From Kitasatospora sp052076145 (GTDB taxonomy: Bacteria; Actinomycetota; Actinomycetes; Streptomycetales; Streptomycetaceae), in contig NZ_CP197246.1 of the NCBI RefSeq assembly GCF_052076145.1, forward strand, positions 2,976,001 to 3,040,000: 64,000 nt of DNA. The letters run 5' to 3'. The notes under the pieces are model-generated. The model was not told the origin of the DNA, searched no databases, and saw only the letters and a program-made list of their open reading frames with translations. A program made the translations under genes and the position numbers. The number at the start of each line of letters is the position of its first letter. Position 1 is the stretch's first letter. Below are positions 49,739 through 58,118 of the stretch, one piece after another.

Positions 49739-50437
49739 CTACGGGCAGAGCCGCTCGACCCGCCAGCCGCCGCCCTCGGCGACGTACCGGAGGCGGTCGT
49801 GCAGGCGGTTCGCCCGGCCCTGCCAGAACTCCACGGACTCCGGCACCACCCGGTAGCCGCCCCAGAACGGCGGCACCGGCACGCCCTCCCCCTCGGGGTA
49901 GCGCCCGGCCAGATCGGCGAACCGCTGCTCCAGCACCTCGCGGCTGCTCACCGGGCTGGACTGCTCGCTCGCCCAGGCCCCGAGCTGCGAGCCGTGCGGG
50001 CGGGTCCGGAAGTACGCGGCGGTCTCGTCCCGGCCGACCTTCTCGACCCGACCCGTGACCTGCACCTGGCGGCCCAGCGTGATCCACGGGAAGAGCAGCG
50101 CCGCATGCGGGTTGACGGCCAGTTCGGCGCCCTTGCGGGAGCCGTAGTTGGTGTAGAAGACGAAGCCGCGCCGGTCGAAGCCCTTCAGCAGCACCGTCCG
50201 CGAGCTCGGCCGGCCCTCGGCGTCGGCCGTGGAGAGCACCATCGCGTTCGGCTCGGGGACTCCGGCCTGCTCGGCCTCGTGGAACCACCGGGTGAACTGC
50301 GTGACCGGATCGGCCGCGAGCTGCTGCTCGGCGAGGCCGTCGTGCTGGTAGTGCTCACGCATCACGCTCGGGTCCGGGGCGGGCCGGTCCTCGGCGGGCG
50401 TGGTCGGGTGTTTCGGGTGGCGTTCCGCGGTAGGCAC
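49739..50437 (-). CDS. pdxH: Pyridoxamine 5'-phosphate oxidase
   Basis: PdxH oxidises pyridoxine or pyridoxamine 5'-phosphate to pyridoxal 5'-phosphate with FMN and O2. The 232-residue product has the FMN-binding ADAEGRPSSRTVLLKGFDRRGFVFYTNYGSRKGAEL (about residues 72-107), ALLFPWITLGRQVQVTGRVEKV, and the C-terminal signature VEFWQGRANRLHDRLRY. A 25-residue Pro-rich tail precedes the domain. ATG at 50437. It is divergent from the citrate synthase gene, an arrangement also known in other streptomycetes. Confidence 0.95.
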   Translation of the reverse strand: MPTAERHPKHPTTPAEDRPAPDPSVMREHYQHDGLAEQQLAADPVTQFTRWFHEAEQAGVPEPNAMVLSTADAEGRPSSRTVLLKGFDRRGFVFYTNYGSRKGAELAVNPHAALLFPWITLGRQVQVTGRVEKVGRDETAAYFRTRPHGSQLGAWASEQSSPVSSREVLEQRFADLAGRYPEGEGVPVPPFWGGYRVVPESVEFWQGRANRLHDRLRYVAEGGGWRVERLCP

Positions 50438-50546
50438 CCCAACATCATCCCGTACGACAAGCGTCGGGTACCGCTACTGCCAGGCAAACCCGGGTGGGAG
50501 TTAAGGTGTCACGCCACCGCTTCACCACCCACCGCGCGAGAGACTG

Positions 50547-50644
50547 TCCGGATTGGTCCGGTTCTCTCCGGTTGTGTCCGCCAGCGAAGCCGGGGCAGGT
50601 CCGCCACCGATGCCGGGCCTGGTCCGCCACCGATGCCGGCCGCC
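50547..50644. repeat. Phased TCCGG repeats and 23-bp tandem repeats upstream of citrate synthase
   Basis: TCCGG recurs exactly every 10 bases at 50547, 50557 and 50567 (TCCGC at 50577). Overlapping the last of these, three tandem 23-bp units begin with GTCCGCC at 50576, 50599 and 50622; units two and three share GTCCGCCACCGATGCCGG. The block lies in the 383-bp gene-free gap between pdxH and the citrate synthase gene. One-turn spacing suggests cooperative protein binding. Confidence 0.55.
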
Positions 50645-50820
50645 TGACGCGACGAGAGCCGCGCCCAGCGGCTGTCGGGGAAACATCACTGGGGTGGTGT
50701 CTGGCGTAATGCACTCCGTGCCTGTCACTCTGACACCGAGTGCCAACCACCGTACGGTCACCGTCGGCTCCCGCCCCACCCAGGCGGACCGGCGCATCGG
50801 ATCACTGAAGGAGCCGTCTG

Positions 50821-51921
50821 ATGTCCGATTTCGTACCCGGGCTTGAGGGAGTCGTCGCTTTCGAGAGCGAGATCGCCGAGCCTGACCGCGAAGGCGGCGC
50901 CCTGCGATACCGCGGCGTCGACATCGACGACCTGGTCGGGCACGTCTCCTTCGGGAACGTCTGGGGCCTGCTGGTGGACGGCAAGTTCAACCCGGGCCTG
51001 CCCGCCGCCGAGCCGTTCCCCATCCCGGTGCACTCCGGCGACATCCGGGTCGACGTGCAGTCCGCCCTCGCCATGCTCGCCCCGGTCTGGGGCCTGAAGC
51101 CGCTGCTCGACATCTCCGCCGAGCAGGCCCGCGACGACCTCGCCCGCGCCGCCGTGATGGCGCTGTCCTACGTCGCGCAGTCCGCGCGCGGCCAGGGCCT
51201 GCCGATGGTGCCGCAGAGCGAGATCGACAAGGCCGAGACGGTCGTCGAGCGCTTCATGGTCCGCTGGCGCGGCGAGCCGGACCCGAAGCACGTCAAGGCG
51301 ATCGACGCGTACTGGACCTCCGCCGCCGAGCACGGCATGAACGCCTCGACCTTCACCGCCCGCGTCATCGCCTCCACCGGCGCCGACGTCGCCGCCGCGC
51401 TCTCCGGAGCCGTCGGCGCGATGTCCGGCCCGCTGCACGGCGGCGCCCCGTCCCGCGTGCTCGGCATGATCGAGGAGATCGAGCGCACCGGCGACGCCAA
51501 GAAGTGGGTCAAGGACGCCCTCGACAAGGGCGAGCGCCTGATGGGCTTCGGCCACCGCGTCTACCGCGCCGAGGACCCGCGCGCCCGCGTGCTGCGCCGC
51601 ACCGCCAAGGAGCTCGGCGCACCGCGCTTCGAGATCGCCGAGGCGCTGGAGCAGGCCGCGCTGGAGGAGCTGCACAACCGCCGCCCCGACCGTGTGCTGG
51701 CCACCAACGTCGAGTTCTGGGCCGCGATCATGCTGGACTTCGCCGAGGTCCCGGCGCACATGTTCACCTCGATGTTCACCTGCGCCCGCACGGCCGGCTG
51801 GTCGGCGCACATCCTGGAGCAGAAGCGCACGGGCCGCCTGGTGCGCCCCGCCGCGCGCTACATCGGCCCCGGCCCGCGCAGCCCGCGCGACATCGAGGGC
51901 TTCGAGTCGATCGCGCACTGA
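50821..51921 (+). CDS. Citrate synthase (short, citrate synthase 2 type)
   Basis: A 366-residue member of the citrate synthase family, condensing oxaloacetate with an acyl-CoA. Active-site His residues lie in MSGPLHGGAPS and MGFGHRVYRAEDPR. The third catalytic position, usually Asp in NVDFY, reads NVEFWAA, a Glu substitution also typical of this streptomycete paralogue. It may therefore be slower or prefer another acyl-CoA (2-methylcitrate synthase-like), and a main citrate synthase is presumably elsewhere. ATG at 50821 has AAGGAG seven bases upstream. The upstream region is repeat-rich. Confidence 0.9.
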   Translation: MSDFVPGLEGVVAFESEIAEPDREGGALRYRGVDIDDLVGHVSFGNVWGLLVDGKFNPGLPAAEPFPIPVHSGDIRVDVQSALAMLAPVWGLKPLLDISAEQARDDLARAAVMALSYVAQSARGQGLPMVPQSEIDKAETVVERFMVRWRGEPDPKHVKAIDAYWTSAAEHGMNASTFTARVIASTGADVAAALSGAVGAMSGPLHGGAPSRVLGMIEEIERTGDAKKWVKDALDKGERLMGFGHRVYRAEDPRARVLRRTAKELGAPRFEIAEALEQAALEELHNRRPDRVLATNVEFWAAIMLDFAEVPAHMFTSMFTCARTAGWSAHILEQKRTGRLVRPAARYIGPGPRSPRDIEGFESIAH

Positions 51922-52103
51922 CGCTTCGGTCGCACACCGACCCGGCGTGAGTCACTGACGCGGCATCACTCTTTCGGGCGGGTCCGGATTCTCTCCGGGC
52001 CCGCCCGTGCCACGACCTGGGCCGCACCCCGTGCCACGAAGATCACATCTCAGCGGCCGGACTGCCGTATCACCCGCGCTGTGCCGGGCAGTAGGCTGCG
52101 CGT

Positions 52104-53222
52104 GTGGCTCAGATCCAGATCCCCGCTGACATCAAGCCCGCAGACGGCCGTTTCGGCTGCGGTCCGTCCAAGGTGCGCCCCGAGGCCGTGAGTGCCCTCG
52201 CCGCCACCGCTACCTCACTGCTGGGCACCTCGCACCGGCAGGCCCCGGTCAAGAACGTGGTCAAGCGCGTCCGGGCCGGTGTGCGCGAGCTCTTCTCCCT
52301 CCCCGAGGGGTACGAGGTCCTGCTCGGCAACGGCGGCTCCACCGCGTTCTGGGACATCGCCGCCCTCGGGCTGGTGCGGCAGAAGTCGCAGCACCTGAGC
52401 TTCGGCGAGTTCTCCTCCAAGTTCGCCTCCTCGGTCAAGGCCGTGCCGTGGCTGGACGACCCGACCGTGGTCAAGAGCGAGGTCGGCACCCACCCGCTGC
52501 CGGTCGCCGAGGCCGGCGTGGACGTCTACGCGCTCACCCACAACGAGACCTCGACCGGTGTCGCGATGCCGATCCGCCGCCCCGAGGGCACGGACGCCGG
52601 CTCGCTCGTCCTGGTCGACGCCACCTCGGGTGCGGGCGGCCTGCCCGTCGACATCACCGAGACGGACGTCTACTACTTCGCGCCGCAGAAGTGCTTCGCC
52701 TCCGAGGGCGGCCTCTGGCTGGCGACCTTCTCCCCGGCCGCCCTGGAGCGCGCCGCCGAGATCGCCGCCTCCGGCCGGTACATCCCGCCGTTCTTCGACC
52801 TGCCGACGGCCATCGACAACTCGTCGAAGGACCAGACGTACAACACCCCGGCGATCTCCACCCTGGTGCTGCTCGCCGAGCAGCTGGAGTGGTTGAACGG
52901 CAACGGCGGCCTGGACTGGTCCGTCGCCCGCACCGCCGAGTCCTCCTCGATCCTGTACTCCTGGGCCGAGAAGTCCTCCTTCGCGCAGCCCTTCGTCGCC
53001 AAGGCCGAGGAGCGCTCCCAGGTCGTCGGCACGATCGACTTCGACGACTCGATCGACGCCGCCGAGATCGCCAAGGCCCTGCGGGCCAACGGCATCGTGG
53101 ACACCGAGCCGTACCGCAAGCTCGGCCGCAACCAGCTCCGCGTCGCGATGTTCCCGGCTGTGGAGCCCTCCGACGTCCAGGCGCTCACCGCCTGCATCGA
53201 CTACGTCGTCGGCCAGCTCTGA
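52104..53222 (+). CDS. serC: Phosphoserine transaminase
   Basis: A 372-residue class V aminotransferase converting 3-phosphohydroxypyruvate to O-phosphoserine in serine biosynthesis (and the equivalent pyridoxal step in some bacteria). The opening ADIKPADGRFGCGPSKVRPE is typical of the actinobacterial type. PLP-site parts are GNGGSTAFWD, HNETSTGV, LVDATSGAGG (Asp to the pyridine N) and YFAPQKCFAS with the Schiff-base Lys. The start is GTG at 52104. A very strong terminator follows. Confidence 0.95.
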   Translation: MAQIQIPADIKPADGRFGCGPSKVRPEAVSALAATATSLLGTSHRQAPVKNVVKRVRAGVRELFSLPEGYEVLLGNGGSTAFWDIAALGLVRQKSQHLSFGEFSSKFASSVKAVPWLDDPTVVKSEVGTHPLPVAEAGVDVYALTHNETSTGVAMPIRRPEGTDAGSLVLVDATSGAGGLPVDITETDVYYFAPQKCFASEGGLWLATFSPAALERAAEIAASGRYIPPFFDLPTAIDNSSKDQTYNTPAISTLVLLAEQLEWLNGNGGLDWSVARTAESSSILYSWAEKSSFAQPFVAKAEERSQVVGTIDFDDSIDAAEIAKALRANGIVDTEPYRKLGRNQLRVAMFPAVEPSDVQALTACIDYVVGQL

Positions 53223-53242
53223 CCGGCTGACCGAACGAACCG

Positions 53243-53304
53243 GTACGCGCCAGGGGCGCGGGGCTTCGCTGATCCAGCAGAAGCCCCGCGCCCCTGGCGC
53301 GTAC
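53243..53304. terminator. Long terminator palindrome after serC
   Basis: Bases 53243-53271 pair with 53275-53304; the outer 25 bp are perfect, with one extra base near the tip. The arm contains CCAGGGGCGCGG, shared with the intergenic repeats at 19748 and 27226. It separates serC from a convergent small gene. Confidence 0.88.
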
Positions 53305-53322
53305 TGCTTGGTCAGCGGCGGG

Positions 53323-53409
53323 CTACTTCACCAGGTAGCTGATCAGCACGACAGTCAGCAGCAACAACAGAGCGCCGGTCACGATACGCATGCGAGTCTT
53401 CGGGTCCAC
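53323..53409 (-). CDS. Very small membrane protein (28 residues)
   Basis: A 28-codon frame starting with GTG at 53409: MDPKTRMRIVTGALLLLLTV followed by VLISYLVK. A short basic N-terminus and a single membrane span give a plausible inner-membrane microprotein. Comparable DPKTR-type microproteins near serC are known to me from streptomycetes, but this could not be verified here. No clear ribosome site. The frame is open further upstream, but there the composition is not gene-like. Confidence 0.5.
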   Translation of the reverse strand: MDPKTRMRIVTGALLLLLTVVLISYLVK

Positions 53410-53664
53410 GGTCAACGAGACTACCCGGTGGCCCGCACCGCCTCGCGACTCCCCCGCTCCGGTCCGCACCTCCGACCACCCCGTGGCCCTCGGAGGTCGC
53501 TCCACCGGGGGCCACGGGTGCCCTGGGCACCGCAGGGCCTTCCGTCGCCCGCGTCCCCAGTGGTCAACCAGATGCGTCCAGCACTCCCGCGAAGCTGCCC
53601 GGTCCGCCAACTGTACGACCTCATACAGGAGTTCTGGTAGCCACCGGGCGCACCCGGGCCGCCG

Positions 53665-54255
53665 TCAGGCCTCCCAGCGCGCCAGCGGCCAGGACCGGAC
53701 GGTGGTGTACCGCGACGGCCCGAACCCCTGCTCACTCCGCACCAGGTGCAGCTCCGCCGCCTCCCACTCGCCGCCCCGGAAGTCCGCCAGCTCCTCCGCC
53801 AGCGCCTGCATCCCCCCGGCCGCCGCCCGCCGCTCGGCCCGCCGCTGCCCATGGCTCGACCCGGCCCGCGCCAGCGTCAGGTGCGGGTGGAAGCCGTACT
53901 GGTCGGTCTCCACCCCGAGCTCGGCCACCGCCACCCGCACGGCCTCCGCGAGCCGCTTCAACGCCCAGGTCTCCCCCTCCACCCCGGCCCACAGCACCCG
54001 GTCGCCGAAGTTGCCTCCCCCGGCCAGCCGCAGGCGGTGCGCCCCGTGCCCGGCCGCCACCTGCCCGAGCAGCTGCTCCAGCCGGTCGAGCTCCACCACC
54101 GGCAGCTCCCCCAGGAAGGCCAGCGTCAGGTGCCACCCCTCCACCCCGGACCAGCGCAGCCGCTCCCCCTCCGCCGTCCCGCGCAGCGGCGCCGCCGCGT
54201 CGACCAGCTCCTGCACCGCTTCCACCGGCGGCAGCACCGCCACGAACAGTCTCAT
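53665..54255 (-). CDS. thpR: RNA 2',3'-cyclic phosphodiesterase (2H family, LigT/ThpR)
   Basis: A 196-residue 2H phosphoesterase with both His-x-Thr-x motifs: H42-L-T-L (WHLTLAFLGE) and H125-L-T-L (GFHPHLTLAR). ThpR opens 2',3'-cyclic phosphate ends of RNA and can join 2',5' ends in vitro. The start MRLFVAVLPP is the family's usual first strand, so ATG at 54255 is chosen. It is divergent from a GNAT gene by 87 bases. Confidence 0.92.
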   Translation of the reverse strand: MRLFVAVLPPVEAVQELVDAAAPLRGTAEGERLRWSGVEGWHLTLAFLGELPVVELDRLEQLLGQVAAGHGAHRLRLAGGGNFGDRVLWAGVEGETWALKRLAEAVRVAVAELGVETDQYGFHPHLTLARAGSSHGQRRAERRAAAGGMQALAEELADFRGGEWEAAELHLVRSEQGFGPSRYTTVRSWPLARWEA

Positions 54256-54342
54256 GCGTCCATTCTGCGGCCGGGCCCGAGTAACGGGTGTACAGCCGAC
54301 AAGCCCTTGGCCCTGCGTCCGGCGGCGGGTAGAAAGGTTTTC

Positions 54343-54858
54343 ATGAAGATCATCACTGGCGGCCCCGAGCACGCCCCCGACATCCTCCGGCTCCTCGACG
54401 AGGCCGTTGACTGGCTGGTCTCGCTCGGCCGCACCGGCCAGTGGGGCGACCGGCCCTACACCTCCCGCCCCGCAGCGGTGGCCCGCATCCACGAGTACGC
54501 CACCGACTACCTCGTCCGCATCGCCGAGGACGAGACGGGGGCCGTCGTCGGCGCCTGCATCCTCGCGGACGAGCCGTCCGCCTCCATCACCCCGGCGCCC
54601 GGCCCCGAGCTCTACATCCGCCACCTGGTCACCGCCCGCAGCCGCTCGGGCTCGGGCATCGGCGCGGCCCTGATCGCCGACGCGGTCGAGGAGACCCGCC
54701 GCCGCGGCCTGGACCTGCTCCGGGTGGACTGCTACGCCGGCGACGACCAGCGCCTGGTCGGCCAGTACCGCAGGCTCGGCTTCACTCCGACCGAGACCTT
54801 CACCGTCCCCCAGTTCGGCAGCGACTGGCCCGGTCAGATCCTGGAGATGAGGCTCTAG
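54343..54858 (+). CDS. GNAT-family N-acetyltransferase
   Basis: A 171-residue GNAT. Motif A is YIRHLVTARSRSGSGIGAALIADAVEE (acetyl-CoA loop R-x-x-G-x-G near residues 104-109), followed by LLRVDCYAGDDQRLVGQYRRLGF. The substrate is unknown. ATG at 54343 has AAAGG five bases upstream. A hairpin terminator starts 15 bases after the stop, shared with the convergent MFS gene. Confidence 0.88.
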   Translation: MKIITGGPEHAPDILRLLDEAVDWLVSLGRTGQWGDRPYTSRPAAVARIHEYATDYLVRIAEDETGAVVGACILADEPSASITPAPGPELYIRHLVTARSRSGSGIGAALIADAVEETRRRGLDLLRVDCYAGDDQRLVGQYRRLGFTPTETFTVPQFGSDWPGQILEMRL

Positions 54859-54872
54859 ACCGGGCCGCCGCA

Positions 54873-54897
54873 GCTGCCTGACGGTCCGTCAGGCAGC
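54873..54897. terminator. Bidirectional terminator overlapping the MFS stop codon
   Basis: GCTGCCTGACGG (54873-54884) and 54886-54897 are perfectly complementary around a single base. The MFS stop codon (54891-54889) lies within the right arm. Confidence 0.75.
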
Positions 54898-56379
54898 GGT
54901 GGCCAGCGCCACTCTGGGCACCACGGCGACCACCCGGCCGCCGTGCCCGGGGTGCAGGTCGACCCGCACCCGCAGGTCAGCCGCCCGTGCCAGCACCAGC
55001 GCGACGACGCCTGCCGCCAGCGCCGAGACGAGGCCGCAGGCCAGCAGGCCGAGCCGGGGGCCGTACTCGGCCGTCACCCAGCCGACCAGCGGGGCGCCGA
55101 TCGGCGTGCCGCCGGTGAAGACCAGCACCAGCAGGCCCATCACCCGGCCCCGCATCGCGGGCTCGGTGGCCAGCTGGATCGCCGAGTTCACCGAGGTGTT
55201 GAAGGTGAGGCCGAAGACCCCGATCACCGTCAGCAGCACCGCGAAGGTCCAGTACCCGGGCGCGAAGGCCGCCAGCACCTCCAGGGCGCCGAAGGCGAGC
55301 GCGGCCAGCACCAGCCGCCGCAGCCTCGGCGCCCCGCGCCGCGCGGCCACCAGCGCACCGGTCAGCGAACCGACCGCCATCGCGGTGTTCAGCAGGCCGT
55401 ACTGCCCGGCGCCGACCTTGAAGGTGTCGTACGCGAAACCCGACAGCAGCGTCGGGAAGTTGAACCCGAAGGTGCCGATGAACCCGGCCAGCACCATCGG
55501 CCAGAACAGCTCCGGGCGCTCCTTGACGTACCGGAGCCCCTCGCGGAGCTGGCCCTTCTCGCGGGCGATCGGCGTGACCGGCCGCAGCTCGCTCGTACGC
55601 ATCGCGAGCAGCCCGCCGATCACGGCGACGAACGAGACCGCGTTGACCGCGAAGGCCCAGCCGCTGCCGACGGCGGCGATCAGCAGACCGGCCACCGCCG
55701 GGCCGACCAGCCGTGCGGTCTGGAAGTTGGCGGCGTTCAGGCTCACCGCGTTGGCGAGGTCCTTCGGACCGACCATCTCGCTGACGAAGGCCTGCCGGGT
55801 CGGGTTGTCGACCACCGTGACCAGGCCGAGCAGCAGCGCGAAAGCGTACACCAGCCCGGCGGTCACCACGCCGGTGACGGTCAGCACAGCGAGCCCGGCG
55901 GCCAGCAGGCCCATCGCGCCCTGGGTGGCGATCAGCAGGCGGCGCTTGGGCATCCGGTCGGCGAGCACGCCACCGAAGAGGCCGAGCAGCAGCATCGGGA
56001 GGAACTGCATCGCGGTGGTGATGCCGACCGCGAGCGGGCTGCCGGTGAGGCTCAGCACCAGCCAGTCCTGGGCGATGCGCTGCATCCAGGTCCCGGTGTT
56101 GGAGACCACCTGACCGGCGAAGTAGTAGCGGTAGTTACGGACGCGGAGGGAGGAGAACATCCCCCCGGGCCGGGTGAAGCGGGCCCCGGTCGCACCGATC
56201 GGGGCGGGCGCGGCGGTCGGTGCCGCCGCGCTGCGTTCGCAGGGGTCGTCGTCGCCGGTGCCCGGCAGGCCCACGGGGGTGGGCGCCTGGCTCTCGGCAG
56301 AGGTGACGACGGGCGCCACCCGCTCTGTGCTGGATTCGTCGGTACGGATGGTGGCGGCGGCTGCGGCCGGCGGTGTCAA
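54889..56379 (-). CDS. MFS exporter (EntS/MFS_3 type)
   Basis: A 496-residue major facilitator with a 70-residue Ala/Pro/Thr-rich cytoplasmic N-terminus, then the MFS_3 opening MFSSLRVRNYRYYFAGQVVSNTGTWMQRIAQDWLVL and the loop GGVLADRMPKRRLL. The group includes the enterobactin exporter EntS and many drug exporters. TTG at 56379 is preferred since GGGGAG lies six bases upstream; a GTG at 56424 would add 15 residues. It lies downstream of a marR gene on the same strand (115 bases), a standard MarR-controlled efflux operon. Confidence 0.88.
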   Translation of the reverse strand: MTPPAAAAATIRTDESSTERVAPVVTSAESQAPTPVGLPGTGDDDPCERSAAAPTAAPAPIGATGARFTRPGGMFSSLRVRNYRYYFAGQVVSNTGTWMQRIAQDWLVLSLTGSPLAVGITTAMQFLPMLLLGLFGGVLADRMPKRRLLIATQGAMGLLAAGLAVLTVTGVVTAGLVYAFALLLGLVTVVDNPTRQAFVSEMVGPKDLANAVSLNAANFQTARLVGPAVAGLLIAAVGSGWAFAVNAVSFVAVIGGLLAMRTSELRPVTPIAREKGQLREGLRYVKERPELFWPMVLAGFIGTFGFNFPTLLSGFAYDTFKVGAGQYGLLNTAMAVGSLTGALVAARRGAPRLRRLVLAALAFGALEVLAAFAPGYWTFAVLLTVIGVFGLTFNTSVNSAIQLATEPAMRGRVMGLLVLVFTGGTPIGAPLVGWVTAEYGPRLGLLACGLVSALAAGVVALVLARAADLRVRVDLHPGHGGRVVAVVPRVALATAA

Positions 56380-56494
56380 GGCGGTCTCCCCTCGGTGCGT
56401 GGGCGCCGCCAGGGCGGCGCACACGCGACTGTTCGTTCGTAGCTGTCCTGCAGTGATGCGGTACTCCTTCTTCCAGGCCTCAGGGATGCGCGTC

Positions 56495-56929
56495 TCAGAG
56501 GTGCGCGAGCTTGTAGAGCACCGGTGCGGCCTCCCGCAGCACGGCCCACTCCTCCTCGCTCAGCCCCTCCGCCAGCCCGGCCAGCCAGGCGTTCCGCCGC
56601 CGTCGGCTCTCCGCCAGGATCGCCTCGGCCTGCTCGGTCGCGCTGACCACCACCTGTCGGCGGTCGTCCGGGTGCGGCTCGCGCCGCACCAGCCCCTTCT
56701 CCTCCAGCATCGCGATGATCCTGGTCATCGAGGGCGGCTGTACGTGCTCCCGCCTGGCGAGCTCGCCCGGCGTGGCCTTCCCGCACCGCCCGAGCGTGCC
56801 GAGCACCCCCATCTCGGTAGGACTCAGCGACTCCTCGACACGCTGGTGTCGCAGTCGGCGGGCAAGGCGCATCGCGGACGATCGCAGCTGGCTGACGGCT
56901 GCGAGGTCCTCTTCGGACATCTCGGGCAT
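56495..56929 (-). CDS. MarR-family transcriptional regulator
   Basis: A 144-residue MarR regulator: winged helix from LSPTEMGVLGTLGRCGKATPGELARREHVQPPSMTRIIAMLEEKGLV (about residues 36-82) with the wing RREPHPDDRRQVVVS, flanked by dimerisation helices. It probably represses itself and the downstream exporter until a ligand binds. An ATG three codons downstream (56920) has better spacing from GGA than the ATG at 56929. A TTAGC/GCTAA inverted repeat just upstream of the start may be its operator. Confidence 0.9.
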   Translation of the reverse strand: MPEMSEEDLAAVSQLRSSAMRLARRLRHQRVEESLSPTEMGVLGTLGRCGKATPGELARREHVQPPSMTRIIAMLEEKGLVRREPHPDDRRQVVVSATEQAEAILAESRRRRNAWLAGLAEGLSEEEWAVLREAAPVLYKLAHL

Positions 56930-57112
56930 GTCCTTAGCCTACGTCATTACTCTCGCTAAAGAAACCTGATTGATCAAGCGCCCCACCCGCAATACCGTCC
57001 ACCGACACTGATCACTCGTCAGAAACGGCCAACTTTCTTACCTCCACTTGGCCTTACCGAAACCGGCCACCTTGAACATACCGTCAGGACTTCGTGCCCG
57101 ACCAGTGGCCAT

Positions 57113-57149
57113 ATCGTGAAGGACCCTCCCTGACCTGGGAGTTCACGAT
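57113..57149 (+). promoter_or_regulatory. Hairpin in the MHYT gene upstream region
   Basis: ATCGTGAA (57113-57120) pairs with TTCACGAT (57142-57149), with an inner CTCCC/GGGAG stem and a six-base loop. It lies 101 bases before the MHYT start and may be an operator or leader structure. The surrounding 56930-57249 holds no gene. Confidence 0.4.
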
Positions 57150-57249
57150 TTCCTCAAGCATTGCCCCAGTGCGATCGGAGCGTTACTCTCCGCCTTGACA
57201 GGAACACGGCACGGCAGCACCTCAAGCCACACCAGCCCTGGGAGTCCAA

Positions 57250-58044
57250 TTGGGTCACATGGAGAACGCCGCGTACGGCTGGGTGACACCAGCGCTGTCC
57301 TATCTCGCCGCCTGCCTGGGCGCGTTGGTAGCACTGCGCAGCACCCGCTGGGCACTGCTGACCGAGGGACGCGCCCGGCGCAACTGGCTCACCTTCGCCT
57401 CCGTCTCGCTCGGCGGCGGCATCTGGACCATGCACTTCATCGCCATCATCGGCTTCGCCGTCTCGGGTGCGGAGGTCCACTTCGACATCCTGATGACGGT
57501 GCTGAGCCTGATCGTCGCCATCCTGGTGGTCGGCGCGGGCATCTTCGCCGTCGGGTACAGCCGGCGCCCGCAGATCGCCGTGCTCGGGGGCGGTCTGGGC
57601 ACCGGCCTGGGCGTCGCGGTGATGCACTACCTGGGCATGGCCGCGATGCGGGTGCCCGGAGACATCACGTACGACGCGAGCATCGTGGGCGCCTCGGTGG
57701 CGATCGCGGTCTTCGCCGCCACGGCGGCCCTCTGGGCGACGCTGAACATCCGTGGCACCCGCGCCGTGCTGGCCGCCTCGCCCGTGATGGGCGTCGCGGT
57801 CTGCGCGATGCACTACACCGGCATGACGGCGGTCTCCGTGCACCTGAACGGCATCCACACGGCCTCGGCGGAGGGTGTCCCGGCGATGAAGTTCGTCTTC
57901 CCGCTCGCCGTCGGGTTCGGTATGTACGTCTTCGTCAGTGCGCTCGCCTTCGCGGCCGCGCCCAGCAAGCCGAACGCCCAGCAGTCGGCCTTCCTCGGCC
58001 GGGCCGCTCCGCTCCAGGCCAACTCGTACCCGGCCCGCCGCTGA
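57250..58044 (+). CDS. MHYT-domain integral membrane sensor
   Basis: A 264-residue membrane protein with seven predicted spans and the three MHYT-type motifs: TMHFIAIIGF (near residue 60), VMHYLGMAAMR (near 124) and AMHYTGMTAV (near 187). MHYT domains are thought to bind copper at the outer face and sense diatomic gases. No GGDEF, EAL or kinase domain follows; the 35-residue tail is short and cytoplasmic. The start is TTG at 57250 with GGGAG five bases upstream; the ATG at 57259 is too far from it. It ends in a 19-bp perfect terminator. Confidence 0.92.
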   Translation: MGHMENAAYGWVTPALSYLAACLGALVALRSTRWALLTEGRARRNWLTFASVSLGGGIWTMHFIAIIGFAVSGAEVHFDILMTVLSLIVAILVVGAGIFAVGYSRRPQIAVLGGGLGTGLGVAVMHYLGMAAMRVPGDITYDASIVGASVAIAVFAATAALWATLNIRGTRAVLAASPVMGVAVCAMHYTGMTAVSVHLNGIHTASAEGVPAMKFVFPLAVGFGMYVFVSALAFAAAPSKPNAQQSAFLGRAAPLQANSYPARR

Positions 58045-58061
58045 CGGCAGCCGGCAGAACT

Positions 58062-58103
58062 GATGGCCGCCGCCGGGGTGTTCGCACCCCGGCGGCGGCC
58101 ATC
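58062..58103. terminator. Perfect 19-bp terminator with UUCG tetraloop
   Basis: GATGGCCGCCGCCGGGGTG (58062-58080) pairs without mismatch to 58085-58103 around TTCG. It lies between the convergent MHYT and hypX genes and serves both. Confidence 0.92.
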
Positions 58104-58118
58104 GTGTTCCACCGATGT

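Noticed and set aside
50576..50644. Three 23-bp tandem units as a CRISPR array
   Set aside because: The units are directly adjacent with no spacers and diverge at their ends; no cas gene is present.
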